This document shows, one piece after another, positions 54,835 through 63,917 of a stretch of 64,000 bases of DNA. The stretch spans positions 1 through 64,000 of the forward strand of contig JAMJFO010000004.1 in assembly GCA_023544645.1 (NCBI GenBank), written 5' to 3'. The position numbers were made by a program, and so were the translations under genes. Source of the stretch: Desulfobulbaceae bacterium (GTDB lineage: Bacteria > Desulfobacterota > Desulfobulbia > Desulfobulbales > Desulfobulbaceae). Within the stretch, counting starts at the first letter, position 1. Each line of letters starts with the position of its first letter. Below the pieces are notes generated by a model. That model was not told the origin of the DNA, made no database searches, and worked only from the letters and a program-made list of their open reading frames with translations.

Positions 54835-55889
54835 TACGCTTCCAGCGTGATACCTACCGAATCGTCCGTTATTTCCCCGATTTTTACCGCTGCCGAAACA
54901 CCTGCCGCCCAAAGCGAGGATACCAGTTCGTCCGCCTGAGACCCCGGCAGGGCAAGCAGAAGCCCGCCGGAAGTCTGCGGGTCGTAGAGCAGCTCCTCCT
55001 CGGGACTGCTGAGCGCGGCCCTGAGCTCGAAATTGTGCCTGGCAACCATTCTGCGGTTCGCCTCGTTGCTGCCCGTAGTCTCCCCTTTTTCGTACATTTC
55101 CAGGGCGCCGGGATAGAAAGGCAGTTTGCGGTAGCTGACAACAACCCTGGAATTACATCCATGGGCCATCTCCACGAGATGGCCGAGAATGCCGAAGCCG
55201 GTGACATCGGTGCAGGCATGCAGATCATGCTGCAGCGCCTTTTCCATGGTCAGTCCGTTAAGAAAAGCCAGCTGCGGCAGCACTTCCCGCTCCAGCTCCC
55301 GGAACGAAAATTTACCTGATCGAACGGCGTTAAACAGCACTCCTGAACCCAGGGGCTTGGTAAGGACCAGAGCATCCCCTGGTCTTGCCCCGGCATTGGT
55401 AATGACCCGGTCCGGATGAACTATGCCGTTGACGCAGAGACCGTATTTCGGTTCCTCGTCATCAACTGTATGGCCGCCGACCATGCAGGCCCCGGCTTCA
55501 ACCACCTTGTCATGTCCACCGCGTAGGATATCGTGCAGCATCCCCATGTCAAGGAGCTTGGAAGGAAACATGACGACATTGAGAGCGGTCAGAGGTTTTC
55601 CCCCCATGGAATAAATATCCGATATGGAATTGGCGGCGGATATCTGCCCGAACCAGTAAGGGTCGTCCACCGGGGGCGTGATGAAATCAACGGTATTGAT
55701 CATGGCGATCTCGTCGTTGAGCCGATAGACCGCGGCATCATCCGAGGTTTCGATCCCGACCAGCAGGTTCGAATCAGTGGGAGGCGCAAGACCTTTCAGT
55801 GCGTCCGACAAGTCCGTCGGACCTATTTTCGCTGCTCAGCCGCAGGTGCGGGCAAGGCCGGTCAACGTCTTCTTTTTGAAAAATCCCAT
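54834..55889 (-). CDS. selD: selenide, water dikinase SelD, itself a selenoprotein
   Basis: Makes selenophosphate from selenide and ATP, for Sec-tRNA and selenouridine. Ordinary ORF calling would start at a TTG at 55811 and lose the catalytic N-terminus. Reading on from the ATG at 55889 gives KKKTLTGLARTCG-U-AAKIGP, with an in-frame TGA at 55838-55836 exactly where SelD proteins have their active-site Cys or Sec, three residues before the conserved Lys (U-A-A-K). A hairpin follows the TGA. The rest is typical: LVGIETSDDAAVYRLND, DIYSMGGKPLTALNV, CMVGGHTVDDEE and TDVTGFGILGHL. The total is 351 aa, the normal length. SelA, SelB and tRNA-Sec must lie elsewhere. Confidence 0.93.
55803..55822 (-). 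promoter_or_regulatory. bacterial SECIS hairpin in selD
   Basis: On the minus strand GTCCGAC, loop GGACTT, then GTCGGAC form a perfect 7-bp stem that begins 13 bases after the TGA codon; the loop begins 20 bases after it. This fits the spacing known for bacterial SECIS elements bound by SelB. Confidence 0.75.
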
Positions 55890-56031
55890 CACAATTCCCC
55901 GGTATAGCAATTAACAATAAGACAATACCACAACATAGGACGATGCTATTATCAAGAGGGGTGAAAGTCAACGAATATATTCCATTCCAAGCCCGGTATG
56001 ATATTGCCCGGGAACAGTTGCAGCTCCGTCC

Positions 56032-57639
56032 TTAACGGACAGGGCCGGCTCGGCGGATATCCTCGCTTATTTGGCCGGCAAACTGGGCAAAATTCTCGGC
56101 AAACATGGCGGCCAGCCTCTCTGCCTGTGCGTCATAATCTTCGGGATTTTCCCAGGTACTGCGAGGGTTGAGCATCTTTTCCGGCACATCAGGGCAGTGC
56201 AGAGGAATATGCAGGCCGAAAAAACGCTCCTGGTCAGTGGGGACATCATCCAGCTTGCCATCCAGGGCGGCGTTCACCATTGCCCGGGTGAATTTGAGGG
56301 GCATACGCTTCCCGATCCCGTACGGGCCGCCGGTCCAACCGGTATTGATCAGCCAGACCCGGGACCCGTGCTTCTTGAGTTTTCTGCCCAGTAATTCCGC
56401 ATACCGCATGGGATGCATGGGCATAAACGGCGCCCCGTAACAAGCGCTGAATACCGGCGACGGCTCAGTCACCCCCCGTTCCGTTCCGGCCACCCGGGCG
56501 GTATATCCTGAAAGGAAATGATACATGGCCTGCTCCCTGGTCAACCTGGCTATCGGCGGCAGCACACCGAAGGCATCGGCGGAAAGGAAAATGATAGTCT
56601 GGGGATGGCCGCCAAGCCCTGTCCGGCTGGCGTTGGGGATGGCGGAGATGTGATAGGAGCCTCTGGTATTCTCGGTGAAGGTATCGTCGTCAAGATCGAC
56701 CATCCGGGTGCAGGACTCCAGCGCGACGTTTTCCAGGATGGTGCCGAACCGTCTGGTGGTAGAATAGATCTCCGGTTCCGATTCCGGAGACAGCCTGATC
56801 AGCTTGGCATAGCAACCGCCTTCAAAATTAAAAACCCCGTTATTGCTCCACCCGTGTTCGTCATCGCCGATGAGGGTGCGGCCGGCATCGGCGGACAGGG
56901 TTGTTTTGCCGGTACCGCTGAGGCCAAAAAAAAGGGCCGTCTCATCATTCCTGCCGATATTGGCTGAACAATGCATGGGCAGTACGCGTTTCTTCGGCAT
57001 CAGGTAGTTCATGACCGTGAAGATCGATTTTTTTGTTTCCCCGGCGTAACTGGTTCCGCCGATGAGGATCAGCTTCTTCTTGAAGTTAATAATGATGAAA
57101 GTTTCCGAATTGGTGCCGTCAAGGGAGGGGGAGGCATGAAAGCGCGGCGCGTTGATCACCGTAAATTCAGGAACATGGACGGCCTGCTCCTCCGATGTGC
57201 CCTGGATGAACATGTTCCGGGCAAAAAGGCTGTGCCAGGCATACTGCGAAATGATGCGCACCGGCAGCCGATAATCGGTATCCGCACCGGCAAAGCAGTC
57301 CTGAACGTACAGATCCTGGGTCTGCAGGTGCATGGCCATCCGTTTATGGAGCTGGTCAAAGTATTCCCGGGAAATGGGCGGATTCACCCTGCCCCACCAG
57401 ATATCTTTCTGGGGAGTTTTTTCCTGCACCACGAACTTGTCGTCTGCGGAGCGGCCGGTGTGGTGCCCCGTCCTCACCGTTATCGGCCCGAGATGGGACA
57501 GGCGTCCCTCTCCGCGGACCAGAATTTTTTCATACAGTCGCGGAGTGGGAAGATTCCAGAATACCTCGTTGAGATTTGTCAACCCGTGATTTTCCAGACC
57601 GTAATGACTCTTCTGCCAGACACATTTCTCTTGCTTCAT
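56032..57639 (-). CDS. pckA: phosphoenolpyruvate carboxykinase (ATP)
   Basis: Interconverts oxaloacetate and PEP with ATP/ADP. The protein is 535 aa, the normal length. The substrate site has RTGHHTGRSADDKFVV, the kinase-1 motif is FFGLSGTGKTTLS, the kinase-2 region has LIGDDEHGWSNNGVFNFEGG, and the C-terminal nucleotide part has NTGWTGGPYGIGKRMPL. The frame extends to 57654, but the ATG at 57639 has GGGAGAG in front and was preferred. It stands alone upstream of selD. With ppsA it gives two routes to PEP. Confidence 0.96.
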   Translation of the reverse strand: MKQEKCVWQKSHYGLENHGLTNLNEVFWNLPTPRLYEKILVRGEGRLSHLGPITVRTGHHTGRSADDKFVVQEKTPQKDIWWGRVNPPISREYFDQLHKRMAMHLQTQDLYVQDCFAGADTDYRLPVRIISQYAWHSLFARNMFIQGTSEEQAVHVPEFTVINAPRFHASPSLDGTNSETFIIINFKKKLILIGGTSYAGETKKSIFTVMNYLMPKKRVLPMHCSANIGRNDETALFFGLSGTGKTTLSADAGRTLIGDDEHGWSNNGVFNFEGGCYAKLIRLSPESEPEIYSTTRRFGTILENVALESCTRMVDLDDDTFTENTRGSYHISAIPNASRTGLGGHPQTIIFLSADAFGVLPPIARLTREQAMYHFLSGYTARVAGTERGVTEPSPVFSACYGAPFMPMHPMRYAELLGRKLKKHGSRVWLINTGWTGGPYGIGKRMPLKFTRAMVNAALDGKLDDVPTDQERFFGLHIPLHCPDVPEKMLNPRSTWENPEDYDAQAERLAAMFAENFAQFAGQISEDIRRAGPVR

Positions 57640-57694
57640 AGTCTTCTCTCCCATATGACCATAGTCATCTCCACTGTATGCATTAAAAAATGTC

Positions 57695-58606
57695 TTACCA
57701 GTGGGGCTGATTGCCGATGCGATTATTCATCACCTCAAGGGTATTGCTGATGACAACAAAGGCATCCGGATCTATTGCGCGAATAAGGTTTTTCATCTGG
57801 CCGATCTCCATGAGCGGCACCACCGTGTACAGGATATGTTCCTCCCGTCCGGAAAAGCCGCCCCGCCCTTCGATAACTGTCACCCCCCGCCTGATATCCT
57901 TGAGAATTTCCCTGGAAATGGCTTCCCAGTGGGGCGATATGACAAAAACCGCCTTGCGCTGGCTCAGGCCGGTCACCACGATGCTCGTCACCTTGGAACT
58001 GACAAAAATAACGATGAGCGTATACAGCAGGGCATCCAAAGAATAAAAAAGGGCAATCAGGAGCAGGACCATGAGATTCACCGTAAGTACAGTGTTGCCC
58101 AGGCTGATGGAAAAGCGGCGCAGCAGCATGACCGACAAAATATCGAGCCCACCCTGTGATCCCGAAGAACGCAGGGCAATCCCCGCGCCACTGCCGTATA
58201 TCAACCCGGCCAGCAGCGCAGCGAGAATCTTGTCCTCTATCTGGACGGGATAATGGATCGATGTGAGCGCAAGTGTGAATGTCAGGGCCCCGACAATGCT
58301 GTAAACAAAAAATCTGCGGCCGATGGACATCCAGGCCAGCAGAAAAAGGGGAATATTGATCAGAAGATATATCCACCCCAGGTTGAGAAAAGGAATAGAA
58401 TTATGAATGACCAGACTCAGCCCGGTTATGCCGCCGGTGGCGAAATTTTTGGGGATCAGGATACCGTTGACGGCAATGGCGCACAAGGCGCTGCCGAAAA
58501 AAATCTGCACAAGATCAAGCAGCAGGCGCTGCGGCGTGGTGTAAACCGGCTGTACCCTGCACTGTGACAGGTCAGGTTTGGTCTGGGGTATGGTGTTTGC
58601 TTCCAC
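57695..58606 (-). CDS. YitT family membrane protein
   Basis: 303 aa. Five to six membrane helices (about 25-200) with the family stretch AVNGILIPKNFATGGITGLS are followed by the cytoplasmic DUF2179 domain (about 215-300, FVISPHWEAISREILKDI and GRGGFSGREEHILYTVVP). It starts at a GTG with a weak GAGAAA site. The family is widespread but its transport role is unknown. Confidence 0.88.
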   Translation of the reverse strand: MEANTIPQTKPDLSQCRVQPVYTTPQRLLLDLVQIFFGSALCAIAVNGILIPKNFATGGITGLSLVIHNSIPFLNLGWIYLLINIPLFLLAWMSIGRRFFVYSIVGALTFTLALTSIHYPVQIEDKILAALLAGLIYGSGAGIALRSSGSQGGLDILSVMLLRRFSISLGNTVLTVNLMVLLLIALFYSLDALLYTLIVIFVSSKVTSIVVTGLSQRKAVFVISPHWEAISREILKDIRRGVTVIEGRGGFSGREEHILYTVVPLMEIGQMKNLIRAIDPDAFVVISNTLEVMNNRIGNQPHW

Positions 58607-58644
58607 TGGTTTCTCAGATGTATATCCACTTTTTCAAGGGTTAT

Positions 58645-59145
58645 TCAATCCCTGCAGAGACTGGCCCAGCGGGCGGGAAGTAAATCCGTATCCATTCGGA
58701 GCTCCTCGCAGAATGCTGTTATGTCTTCAGCTGTACAGTTGACGGAGGAAACGCGCAGGAACTGGCTGGTGTCAGCAAACTCCCGTTCCATGAAAGCCAC
58801 CAGGGCTCTGGCCACCGTGTTATTGAAACCATGGCACTGCCGACCTATCCTCTGGCTGAAATTCTGCAGCCGTCGCCAGTTCACAATCGAACGGGCCGGC
58901 CCCCTGTACAGGCCGAGATCCCGATTATCGGGGTCAAGATCGCGCAGGACAATTTCCCTGGCCCTGGCAAGCGCCGCATCGTGCAACTGATGCAGTTCTT
59001 CCTCGGTGAGGGTAATCTCCGGGCCCTCCTCGTCCTCCTCAAGGTAATAAAGGGTAGTATGCAGGGCGATCTCCGGGATTTCACCGGAGTTGCGCAGGAT
59101 AATCAACTCCTCCTCCAGAATTGCTTCCCGGTCCTCCGGTATCAT
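58645..59145 (-). CDS. hypothetical protein coupled to hemA
   Basis: 166 aa, acidic and soluble. The N-terminal half has many Glu (EREEL-type stretches) and the second half is helical with SIVNWRRLQNFSQRIGRQCH and FMEREFADTSQFL. Not recognised. The ATG at 59145 overlaps the hemA stop in the common ATGA form, although a codon at 59157 is also open. Position at the end of the heme cluster suggests co-expression, not function. Confidence 0.72.
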   Translation of the reverse strand: MIPEDREAILEEELIILRNSGEIPEIALHTTLYYLEEDEEGPEITLTEEELHQLHDAALARAREIVLRDLDPDNRDLGLYRGPARSIVNWRRLQNFSQRIGRQCHGFNNTVARALVAFMEREFADTSQFLRVSSVNCTAEDITAFCEELRMDTDLLPARWASLCRD

Positions 59146-60434
59146 TCTTCGGGGCAATCATCCTGCTGGTCCAGCCTGAAAAGATCGCGAACCATATTGA
59201 TCCTTTCCCGGCGGTCGACACAGCGGTTATTGTCTGATTTCAGGAACTGCAACGGATTATGCAGCATCTTGGCCACGATGGCCGAGGCCATCTTTTCGAT
59301 GGACTTCTGTTCTTTGGGGCTGATATCCTTCATCCTGCCAAGGGTCTTTTCCAGTTCAAACCGGCATATTTCGTCAGCCATTCCGCGCAGCTCGACAATG
59401 GTCGGGTTCACCTCCATGTTGTCGAGCCAGTGGCTGAACTTCATGGTCTCCTCGGCGACAATCCGCTCGGCCTTGACCGCTTCCTTATCACGTTCAGCCT
59501 TGTTCATCTCCACAATACTGCTCAGATCGTCAATATCGTAGAGGTAGACGTTGTCGAGGTCGTTGATGTCCTGGTCGAGATCCCGCGGCACGGCAATATC
59601 GATGAAGAACAGGGGCCGGTTGCGGCGTTCGCGCATGACCGGCTTCACATCCTTTTTACTCAGGATGGTGCCGGTGGCCCCGGTTGAACTGATAATTATA
59701 TCAACATGCTCAAGCTGTTCGATCAGCTCATCCAGGGAAACAGCCTGGCCGTTGAAACGGCGGGCGAGATTTACCGCCCGCTCCAGAGTCCGGTTGGCGA
59801 CAACCACGTTGGCCACCCCCTGGCCGACAAGATGCTCGGCCGCCAGTTCCGCCATTTCGCCGGCGCCGACCAGCATGACCGACTTGTTATCAAGCTGCCC
59901 GAAAATCTTGCGGGCAAGTTCCACAGCCGCATAGCTTATGGAAACGGCGCTGGCGCCGATCTGTGTTTCAGTGCGGACCCGCTTGGCGGCAAAAAAGGAT
60001 TTATGCAGGAGCTTATTGAGGACCGAACCGCTGGTTTTCTGTTCAGAGGCAAACCGGTATGCTTCCTTCAGCTGTCCGAGGATCTGCGCCTCACCGACGA
60101 TCATCGAATCAAGGCTGGAGGCGACCATGAACAGATGCTGTACAGCCTCTTCATTTTCGTAATGGTAGACGTATTTGTCCAGTTCCCGGCCCGGCACGGC
60201 ATTGCCGAACAGGAAGTTGAGCACCTTTGCTTTGGTTGCAGCGGGATTCTCGGTTGTGTAGAGCACCTCCACCCGGTTGCAGGTCGACAGGAGATAATGC
60301 TCTTTGATCCCGTCCAGCTGCCCCAGCTTCCGCAGAGGTTCTTCATAGCCTCCGGACAGGGCCAGCTTTTCCCTGATCTCGAGCGGGGTGGTTTTATGGT
60401 TGACGCCGAGGAGGACGATTGAATCACGAGGCAT
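59142..60434 (-). CDS. hemA: glutamyl-tRNA reductase
   Basis: First enzyme of the C5 heme/siroheme pathway, reducing glutamyl-tRNA to glutamate semialdehyde. The 430 aa show the catalytic Cys in LLSTCNRVEVLYTTE, the His-rich NHKTTPLEIREKL, the NADPH-binding segment MLVGAGEMAELAAEHLV and the C-terminal dimerisation helix. It overlaps the upstream ccsA gene by 11 bases. Supplies tetrapyrrole for the multiheme cytochromes and siroheme enzymes. Confidence 0.97.
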   Translation of the reverse strand: MPRDSIVLLGVNHKTTPLEIREKLALSGGYEEPLRKLGQLDGIKEHYLLSTCNRVEVLYTTENPAATKAKVLNFLFGNAVPGRELDKYVYHYENEEAVQHLFMVASSLDSMIVGEAQILGQLKEAYRFASEQKTSGSVLNKLLHKSFFAAKRVRTETQIGASAVSISYAAVELARKIFGQLDNKSVMLVGAGEMAELAAEHLVGQGVANVVVANRTLERAVNLARRFNGQAVSLDELIEQLEHVDIIISSTGATGTILSKKDVKPVMRERRNRPLFFIDIAVPRDLDQDINDLDNVYLYDIDDLSSIVEMNKAERDKEAVKAERIVAEETMKFSHWLDNMEVNPTIVELRGMADEICRFELEKTLGRMKDISPKEQKSIEKMASAIVAKMLHNPLQFLKSDNNRCVDRRERINMVRDLFRLDQQDDCPEE

Positions 60435-61242
60435 AGGTATGTATTCCGCCCAGGAGATAATTTACTCCCCACAAGGTAAAAAGCACTGCCAGAAAAGCGA
60501 CAATAGTCATAATCGCAGCCGGCCTCCCCCGCCAGCCGACGGTAAACCGCTGATGGACCAGGGCCGCGTACAGGAACCAGGTTATCAGCGACCAGGTCTC
60601 TTTCGGATCCCAGTGCCAGTAGGCTCCCCAGGCCTGCTTGGCCCAGATCGAACCGGTGATGATCCCCAAGGTAAGCAGGGGGAATCCCACAGACAGGCAG
60701 TGATGATTGAGTTTATCCAGCGCATCCAGTGAAGGCAGACGGGAGTAGAACATACCGAAACGCTTGCGTTTGATCTCCCGCTCCTGCAGAAGATACATTA
60801 TTCCACCGATGCAGGCCAGGGCCAGGAAACCGTCCGCGACAATGGATACCGAGGCATGGAACGGCAGCCACCAGCTCTGCAGGGCCGGCACCAGTGGCAG
60901 TATTTCCCGTGAAGCCAGGGCGGCGATGAACATCAGGATTACCGTCATCACGCTGACAAAGGTGCCTAAATTCTTGACCGTATAGCGCCAGCGAAAAGAA
61001 AGGTAACACCAGACGATGGCCCAGGCAAAAAAGGATACGGTTTCATGCTGCGAGGTGATGGGCGTATGCCCCGCCTCTAAATAGCGGGTAATGATGTTCA
61101 GGGTGTGCAGCAGCCCGCCCGCCAGAAAAATCTTGCGGGCGATCTGACGGACATTGTTTTTCTGCGACAGAAAAAAAACAACATACGTCGACATTGCCGC
61201 AAAATAGACAACTAAACTGATTTGGAACAGCAGGTAACTCAT
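60424..61242 (-). CDS. cytochrome c assembly protein CcsA/HemX
   Basis: 272-aa membrane protein with about eight helices. The tryptophan-rich heme-handling motif WGAYWHWDPKETWSLITWF is present. In this position before hemA it is often called HemX; CcsA proteins export heme to periplasmic apocytochromes. The frame is open to 61344, but the ATG at 61242 overlaps the siroheme-gene stop (TGATG) and starts right at the first helix. Together with NrfH and NrfA, c-type cytochrome maturation is clearly needed. Confidence 0.88.
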   Translation of the reverse strand: MSYLLFQISLVVYFAAMSTYVVFFLSQKNNVRQIARKIFLAGGLLHTLNIITRYLEAGHTPITSQHETVSFFAWAIVWCYLSFRWRYTVKNLGTFVSVMTVILMFIAALASREILPLVPALQSWWLPFHASVSIVADGFLALACIGGIMYLLQEREIKRKRFGMFYSRLPSLDALDKLNHHCLSVGFPLLTLGIITGSIWAKQAWGAYWHWDPKETWSLITWFLYAALVHQRFTVGWRGRPAAIMTIVAFLAVLFTLWGVNYLLGGIHTYAS

Positions 61243-61916
61243 CAAGTATCCAGTTTCGGTAGATTGATCTCCAGCAGAGTGTCCGGACCCAGAATTTTTT
61301 TCAGATGATTCTGCAGGATATCGATCTGTCCGGTCCTTATCCAATCAATTATATCGTTGTGGAGTATTTTTTTATAGATTTTTTTCCTTTCCGCCTGGGA
61401 AACACTCTCCATTCCCGATCCTGCATGCTGCCGCACCTGGGCCATAAGCTGCAGCAGGGTTTCATACTCCGGCCCGAATTCTTCTTCCAGCTGTTTTCTG
61501 ATAAGCGCCGCCACTGCCGGGCTTTTGCCGGTGGTCGAAACCGCCAGGGTCAGATCGCCTCGTCGCACCGTGGCCGGCACATGAAAGGTGCAGGAATCAG
61601 GATCATCGGCCACATTAATCAGCTGGCCGTTCTCACCGGCCCGGCGGCGGATCATCTCCTGGATCTCACGGCTGCTGGTGGCCGCAAAAACCAGAAATGC
61701 GTCGTCAAGGTCATCATCGCTGTATGATTTGCGTTGCCATTCAATCGCTCCCCGCCCGGCAAGACCGGCAAGCTCCACCGACACCTCCGGGCTGACCAGC
61801 CGAACAGCCGCTCCGCATTCCAGCAGACCTTTCACCTTGCGCTCCGCCACTCTCCCTCCCCCGATAACAACACATGCCTTTCCGGAAATATCAAGCAGGA
61901 CAGGGTAAAGAGACAT
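61242..61916 (-). CDS. precorrin-2 dehydrogenase / sirohydrochlorin ferrochelatase (CysG N-terminal type)
   Basis: 224 aa. The NAD-binding start is CVVIGGGRVAERKVKGLLEC, followed by LVSPEV; the middle has the catalytic region VADDPDSCTFHVPATVRRGD and STTGKSPAVAALIRK. This domain oxidises precorrin-2 and in some members inserts iron, giving siroheme for sulfite reductase. It lies between the methyltransferase and ccsA in one operon, the common order in sulfate reducers. Confidence 0.92.
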   Translation of the reverse strand: MSLYPVLLDISGKACVVIGGGRVAERKVKGLLECGAAVRLVSPEVSVELAGLAGRGAIEWQRKSYSDDDLDDAFLVFAATSSREIQEMIRRRAGENGQLINVADDPDSCTFHVPATVRRGDLTLAVSTTGKSPAVAALIRKQLEEEFGPEYETLLQLMAQVRQHAGSGMESVSQAERKKIYKKILHNDIIDWIRTGQIDILQNHLKKILGPDTLLEINLPKLDT

Positions 61917-61920
61917 AAGC

Positions 61921-62613
61921 TTACTTTTTGGGTATCAGCCTGTTCATGATGACCACCCGGTCTTCCTCAAGGCTGCGCAGAGTCTTTTTCGAGGCGGATA
62001 TATTGTATTCCTCCTCGGCCATCTGCAAAAAGGGCTGCAGACTCTGGCGCCGGACATCATGCGCCAGATAGATGACACCTTCAGGCTTCAGCGCTCCGCG
62101 CATAACATTGAGCAAGGGTTCGAAGAATTCCTCCCGGAACAGAATTTCCGCCCCGACAATAATATCGTATCGCTCCATCTTCGGGGGATTTTTCCAGTCT
62201 AGCATCATGCAGGCAACATTGTCCAGTTTGCTGGCCGCGGCGCTGACGCGTTCAAAGTCAAGTATCAGCTCTTCATAGTCCGACAGGGTCACGTCGCATC
62301 CGGCGGCCGCGGCAGCGAGGCCGGGCACGCCCAGACCGGCGCCCAGCTCCAGCAGCGTGGTCCCCTTCTTAAAATTCTGCCCGCCGAGATACTGGGCAAG
62401 GACAATGGCTGCTTCCCACAGCTTGACCCAGAAAGGAAAATCAGCGACATTGCTCAGGGCTTCCTTGCCGTCCAGCATCGATTCAAGATCGGAAACGGTG
62501 AGCAGGTTCAGCCGTGTCTCCCCGAACTGCAGGGGCTCAAAACCAACCTGGTACTCTTCTCTGATGTTCTGATACAGTTTCTGCTCCGCGGCAGGCAGTG
62601 TTCGTGGATCCAT
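61921..62613 (-). CDS. SAM-dependent methyltransferase (lysine methyltransferase-like)
   Basis: About 230 aa. The SAM-binding motif I is LLELGAGLGVPGLAAAAAGC, followed by VTLSDYEELILDF and the later YDIIVGAEILFREEFF. The pattern resembles METTL21-type protein lysine methyltransferases. The substrate is unknown. An upstream ATG at 62643 is open; the one at 62613 begins the conserved part (MDPRTLP) but has a weak ribosome-binding site. First gene of the heme/siroheme run. Confidence 0.8.
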   Translation of the reverse strand: MDPRTLPAAEQKLYQNIREEYQVGFEPLQFGETRLNLLTVSDLESMLDGKEALSNVADFPFWVKLWEAAIVLAQYLGGQNFKKGTTLLELGAGLGVPGLAAAAAGCDVTLSDYEELILDFERVSAAASKLDNVACMMLDWKNPPKMERYDIIVGAEILFREEFFEPLLNVMRGALKPEGVIYLAHDVRRQSLQPFLQMAEEEYNISASKKTLRSLEEDRVVIMNRLIPKK

Positions 62614-62736
62614 AATATTTTCCGTTTCCTTATGACAAAACAAGTGAGGCAGGTGTGCCGGGTATCCCGGCCACCAGACATTGTATGTACTGTATTACGG
62701 ATATTATTGAAAGGCAAGGTCTCCGGACAGGGCGAT

Positions 62737-63546
62737 TCAACGGAGCAGGTACCAGCCCAGCCCGACACCGGAGACAAGCAGACAGTAATAGCCGAACCAC
62801 TCCAGTTTACCCCGCCGGACAATCTTCATCAACAGAACAATGGCATAATAACCTGAAATCGTCGACGCCAAGGTGCCGGTCATGATAGCCAGCAGTCTGT
62901 CATCGGGCGGCGGCGAAGCAATCAAGTCTCCCGTATTCAGAACTACTGCACCCAAAATGGCGGGGATAGACATGATGAACGAAAAACGGGCCGCGGTTTC
63001 CCGGCTCACCCCGAGCAATATCCCGGCAAAGATGGTGCTGCCGCTGCGCGACAGTCCAGGCATGATAGCCAGGGCTTGGGCCACGCCTATCATCAGCGCC
63101 CGAGGCCGGTTAACGGCCTTTCCCTTGTCATGTATGAAGCGGGTCAGGATCATGGTCACACCGGTCAGGGCAAGCATGACAAAGGTGACCAAATTATTAT
63201 CAAATATCCGATCAATGGAGTCTTTGAGCAAAAGGCCGACGGCCACTGCCGGCAAAGTAGCAATGATAATATTGATGTTCCATTGAAAGAACAGGGCGAG
63301 TTCAGGATCAGCCTGACGAACGGCGCGAGACGCAAACAGCGCGCGGAACATCTGCAGCAGGTCCTTGCGAAATACGAAAATGACCGAGACCAGGGTCCCG
63401 CAGTGAAGGAACACTTCAAAGGAAATGCCCGGCTCATAAAAGTTGAGGATCTCCGAGCCGATAACCAGATGACCGGAACTCGATATCGGCAGAAATTCGG
63501 TCAATCCCTGCACAATCCCGAGAAGAAGCGCTTTAACAAGATCCAT
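62737..63546 (-). CDS. uppP: undecaprenyl-diphosphatase
   Basis: 269-aa membrane enzyme of the BacA family that removes a phosphate from undecaprenyl diphosphate, recycling the cell-wall lipid carrier. The two signatures are present: QGLTEFLPISSSGHLVIGSE near the N-terminus and MPGLSRSGSTIFAGILLGVS further on. About eight helices are predicted. Loss or overexpression changes bacitracin sensitivity in other bacteria. Confidence 0.96.
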   Translation of the reverse strand: MDLVKALLLGIVQGLTEFLPISSSGHLVIGSEILNFYEPGISFEVFLHCGTLVSVIFVFRKDLLQMFRALFASRAVRQADPELALFFQWNINIIIATLPAVAVGLLLKDSIDRIFDNNLVTFVMLALTGVTMILTRFIHDKGKAVNRPRALMIGVAQALAIMPGLSRSGSTIFAGILLGVSRETAARFSFIMSIPAILGAVVLNTGDLIASPPPDDRLLAIMTGTLASTISGYYAIVLLMKIVRRGKLEWFGYYCLLVSGVGLGWYLLR

Positions 63547-63562
63547 CTTTCATTTGCCCATA

Positions 63563-63600
63563 AAAAAAGTCGGCTGATGCGCTTGCACCAGCCGACTTTG
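63563..63600 (-). terminator. rho-independent terminator after the small secreted protein gene
   Basis: AAAGTCGGCTG pairs with CAGCCGACTTT; on the minus strand a run of seven T follows. It lies between the secreted protein and uppP, both on the minus strand. Confidence 0.9.
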
Positions 63601-63626
63601 TATAGCCTGAAAAAAAACGGAAGGAC

Positions 63627-63827
63627 TTAGCAGCCTTCGTATGCTTTCTTGCTGCTTGCCTTAACTTTAGCTTTGTCACCTGCTTTCAGCTTGTCAGCGT
63701 CTTTGCAAGTCATAACGACTTTGTCGCCGTCCACGCTTTCCACCTTACAGTCGACAGTGGCAGCCATAACCATGCTTGAACTCATAACAAATGCCGCGAC
63801 CATTGCTGCGATAACCAACTTTTTCAT
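63627..63827 (-). CDS. small secreted protein
   Basis: 66 aa. A clear signal peptide (MKKLVIAAMVAAFVMSSS) ends at VMAA, leaving about 43 residues that begin TVDCKVESVDGDKVVMTCKD and include three Cys. The short beta-rich pattern recalls an OB-like fragment, but no family is recognised. It has its own strong promoter, a GGAG-type ribosome-binding site and a terminator, so it is probably abundant. Confidence 0.82.
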   Translation of the reverse strand: MKKLVIAAMVAAFVMSSSMVMAATVDCKVESVDGDKVVMTCKDADKLKAGDKAKVKASSKKAYEGC

Positions 63828-63888
63828 TCCATTCTCCTTTTAAAGAAATTATGAATTGCTTAAAAACTTCCTCACAATTTACCTAAAA

Positions 63889-63917
63889 ATCATAAAGTGT
63901 TGCCAAAGTGTTGTCAA
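63889..63917 (-). promoter_or_regulatory. consensus sigma-70 promoter of the small secreted protein gene
   Basis: On the minus strand TTGACA (63917-63912), a 17-base spacer and TATGAT (63894-63889) lie about 60 bases before the start codon. The last bases of the window beyond it show no gene. Confidence 0.85.
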
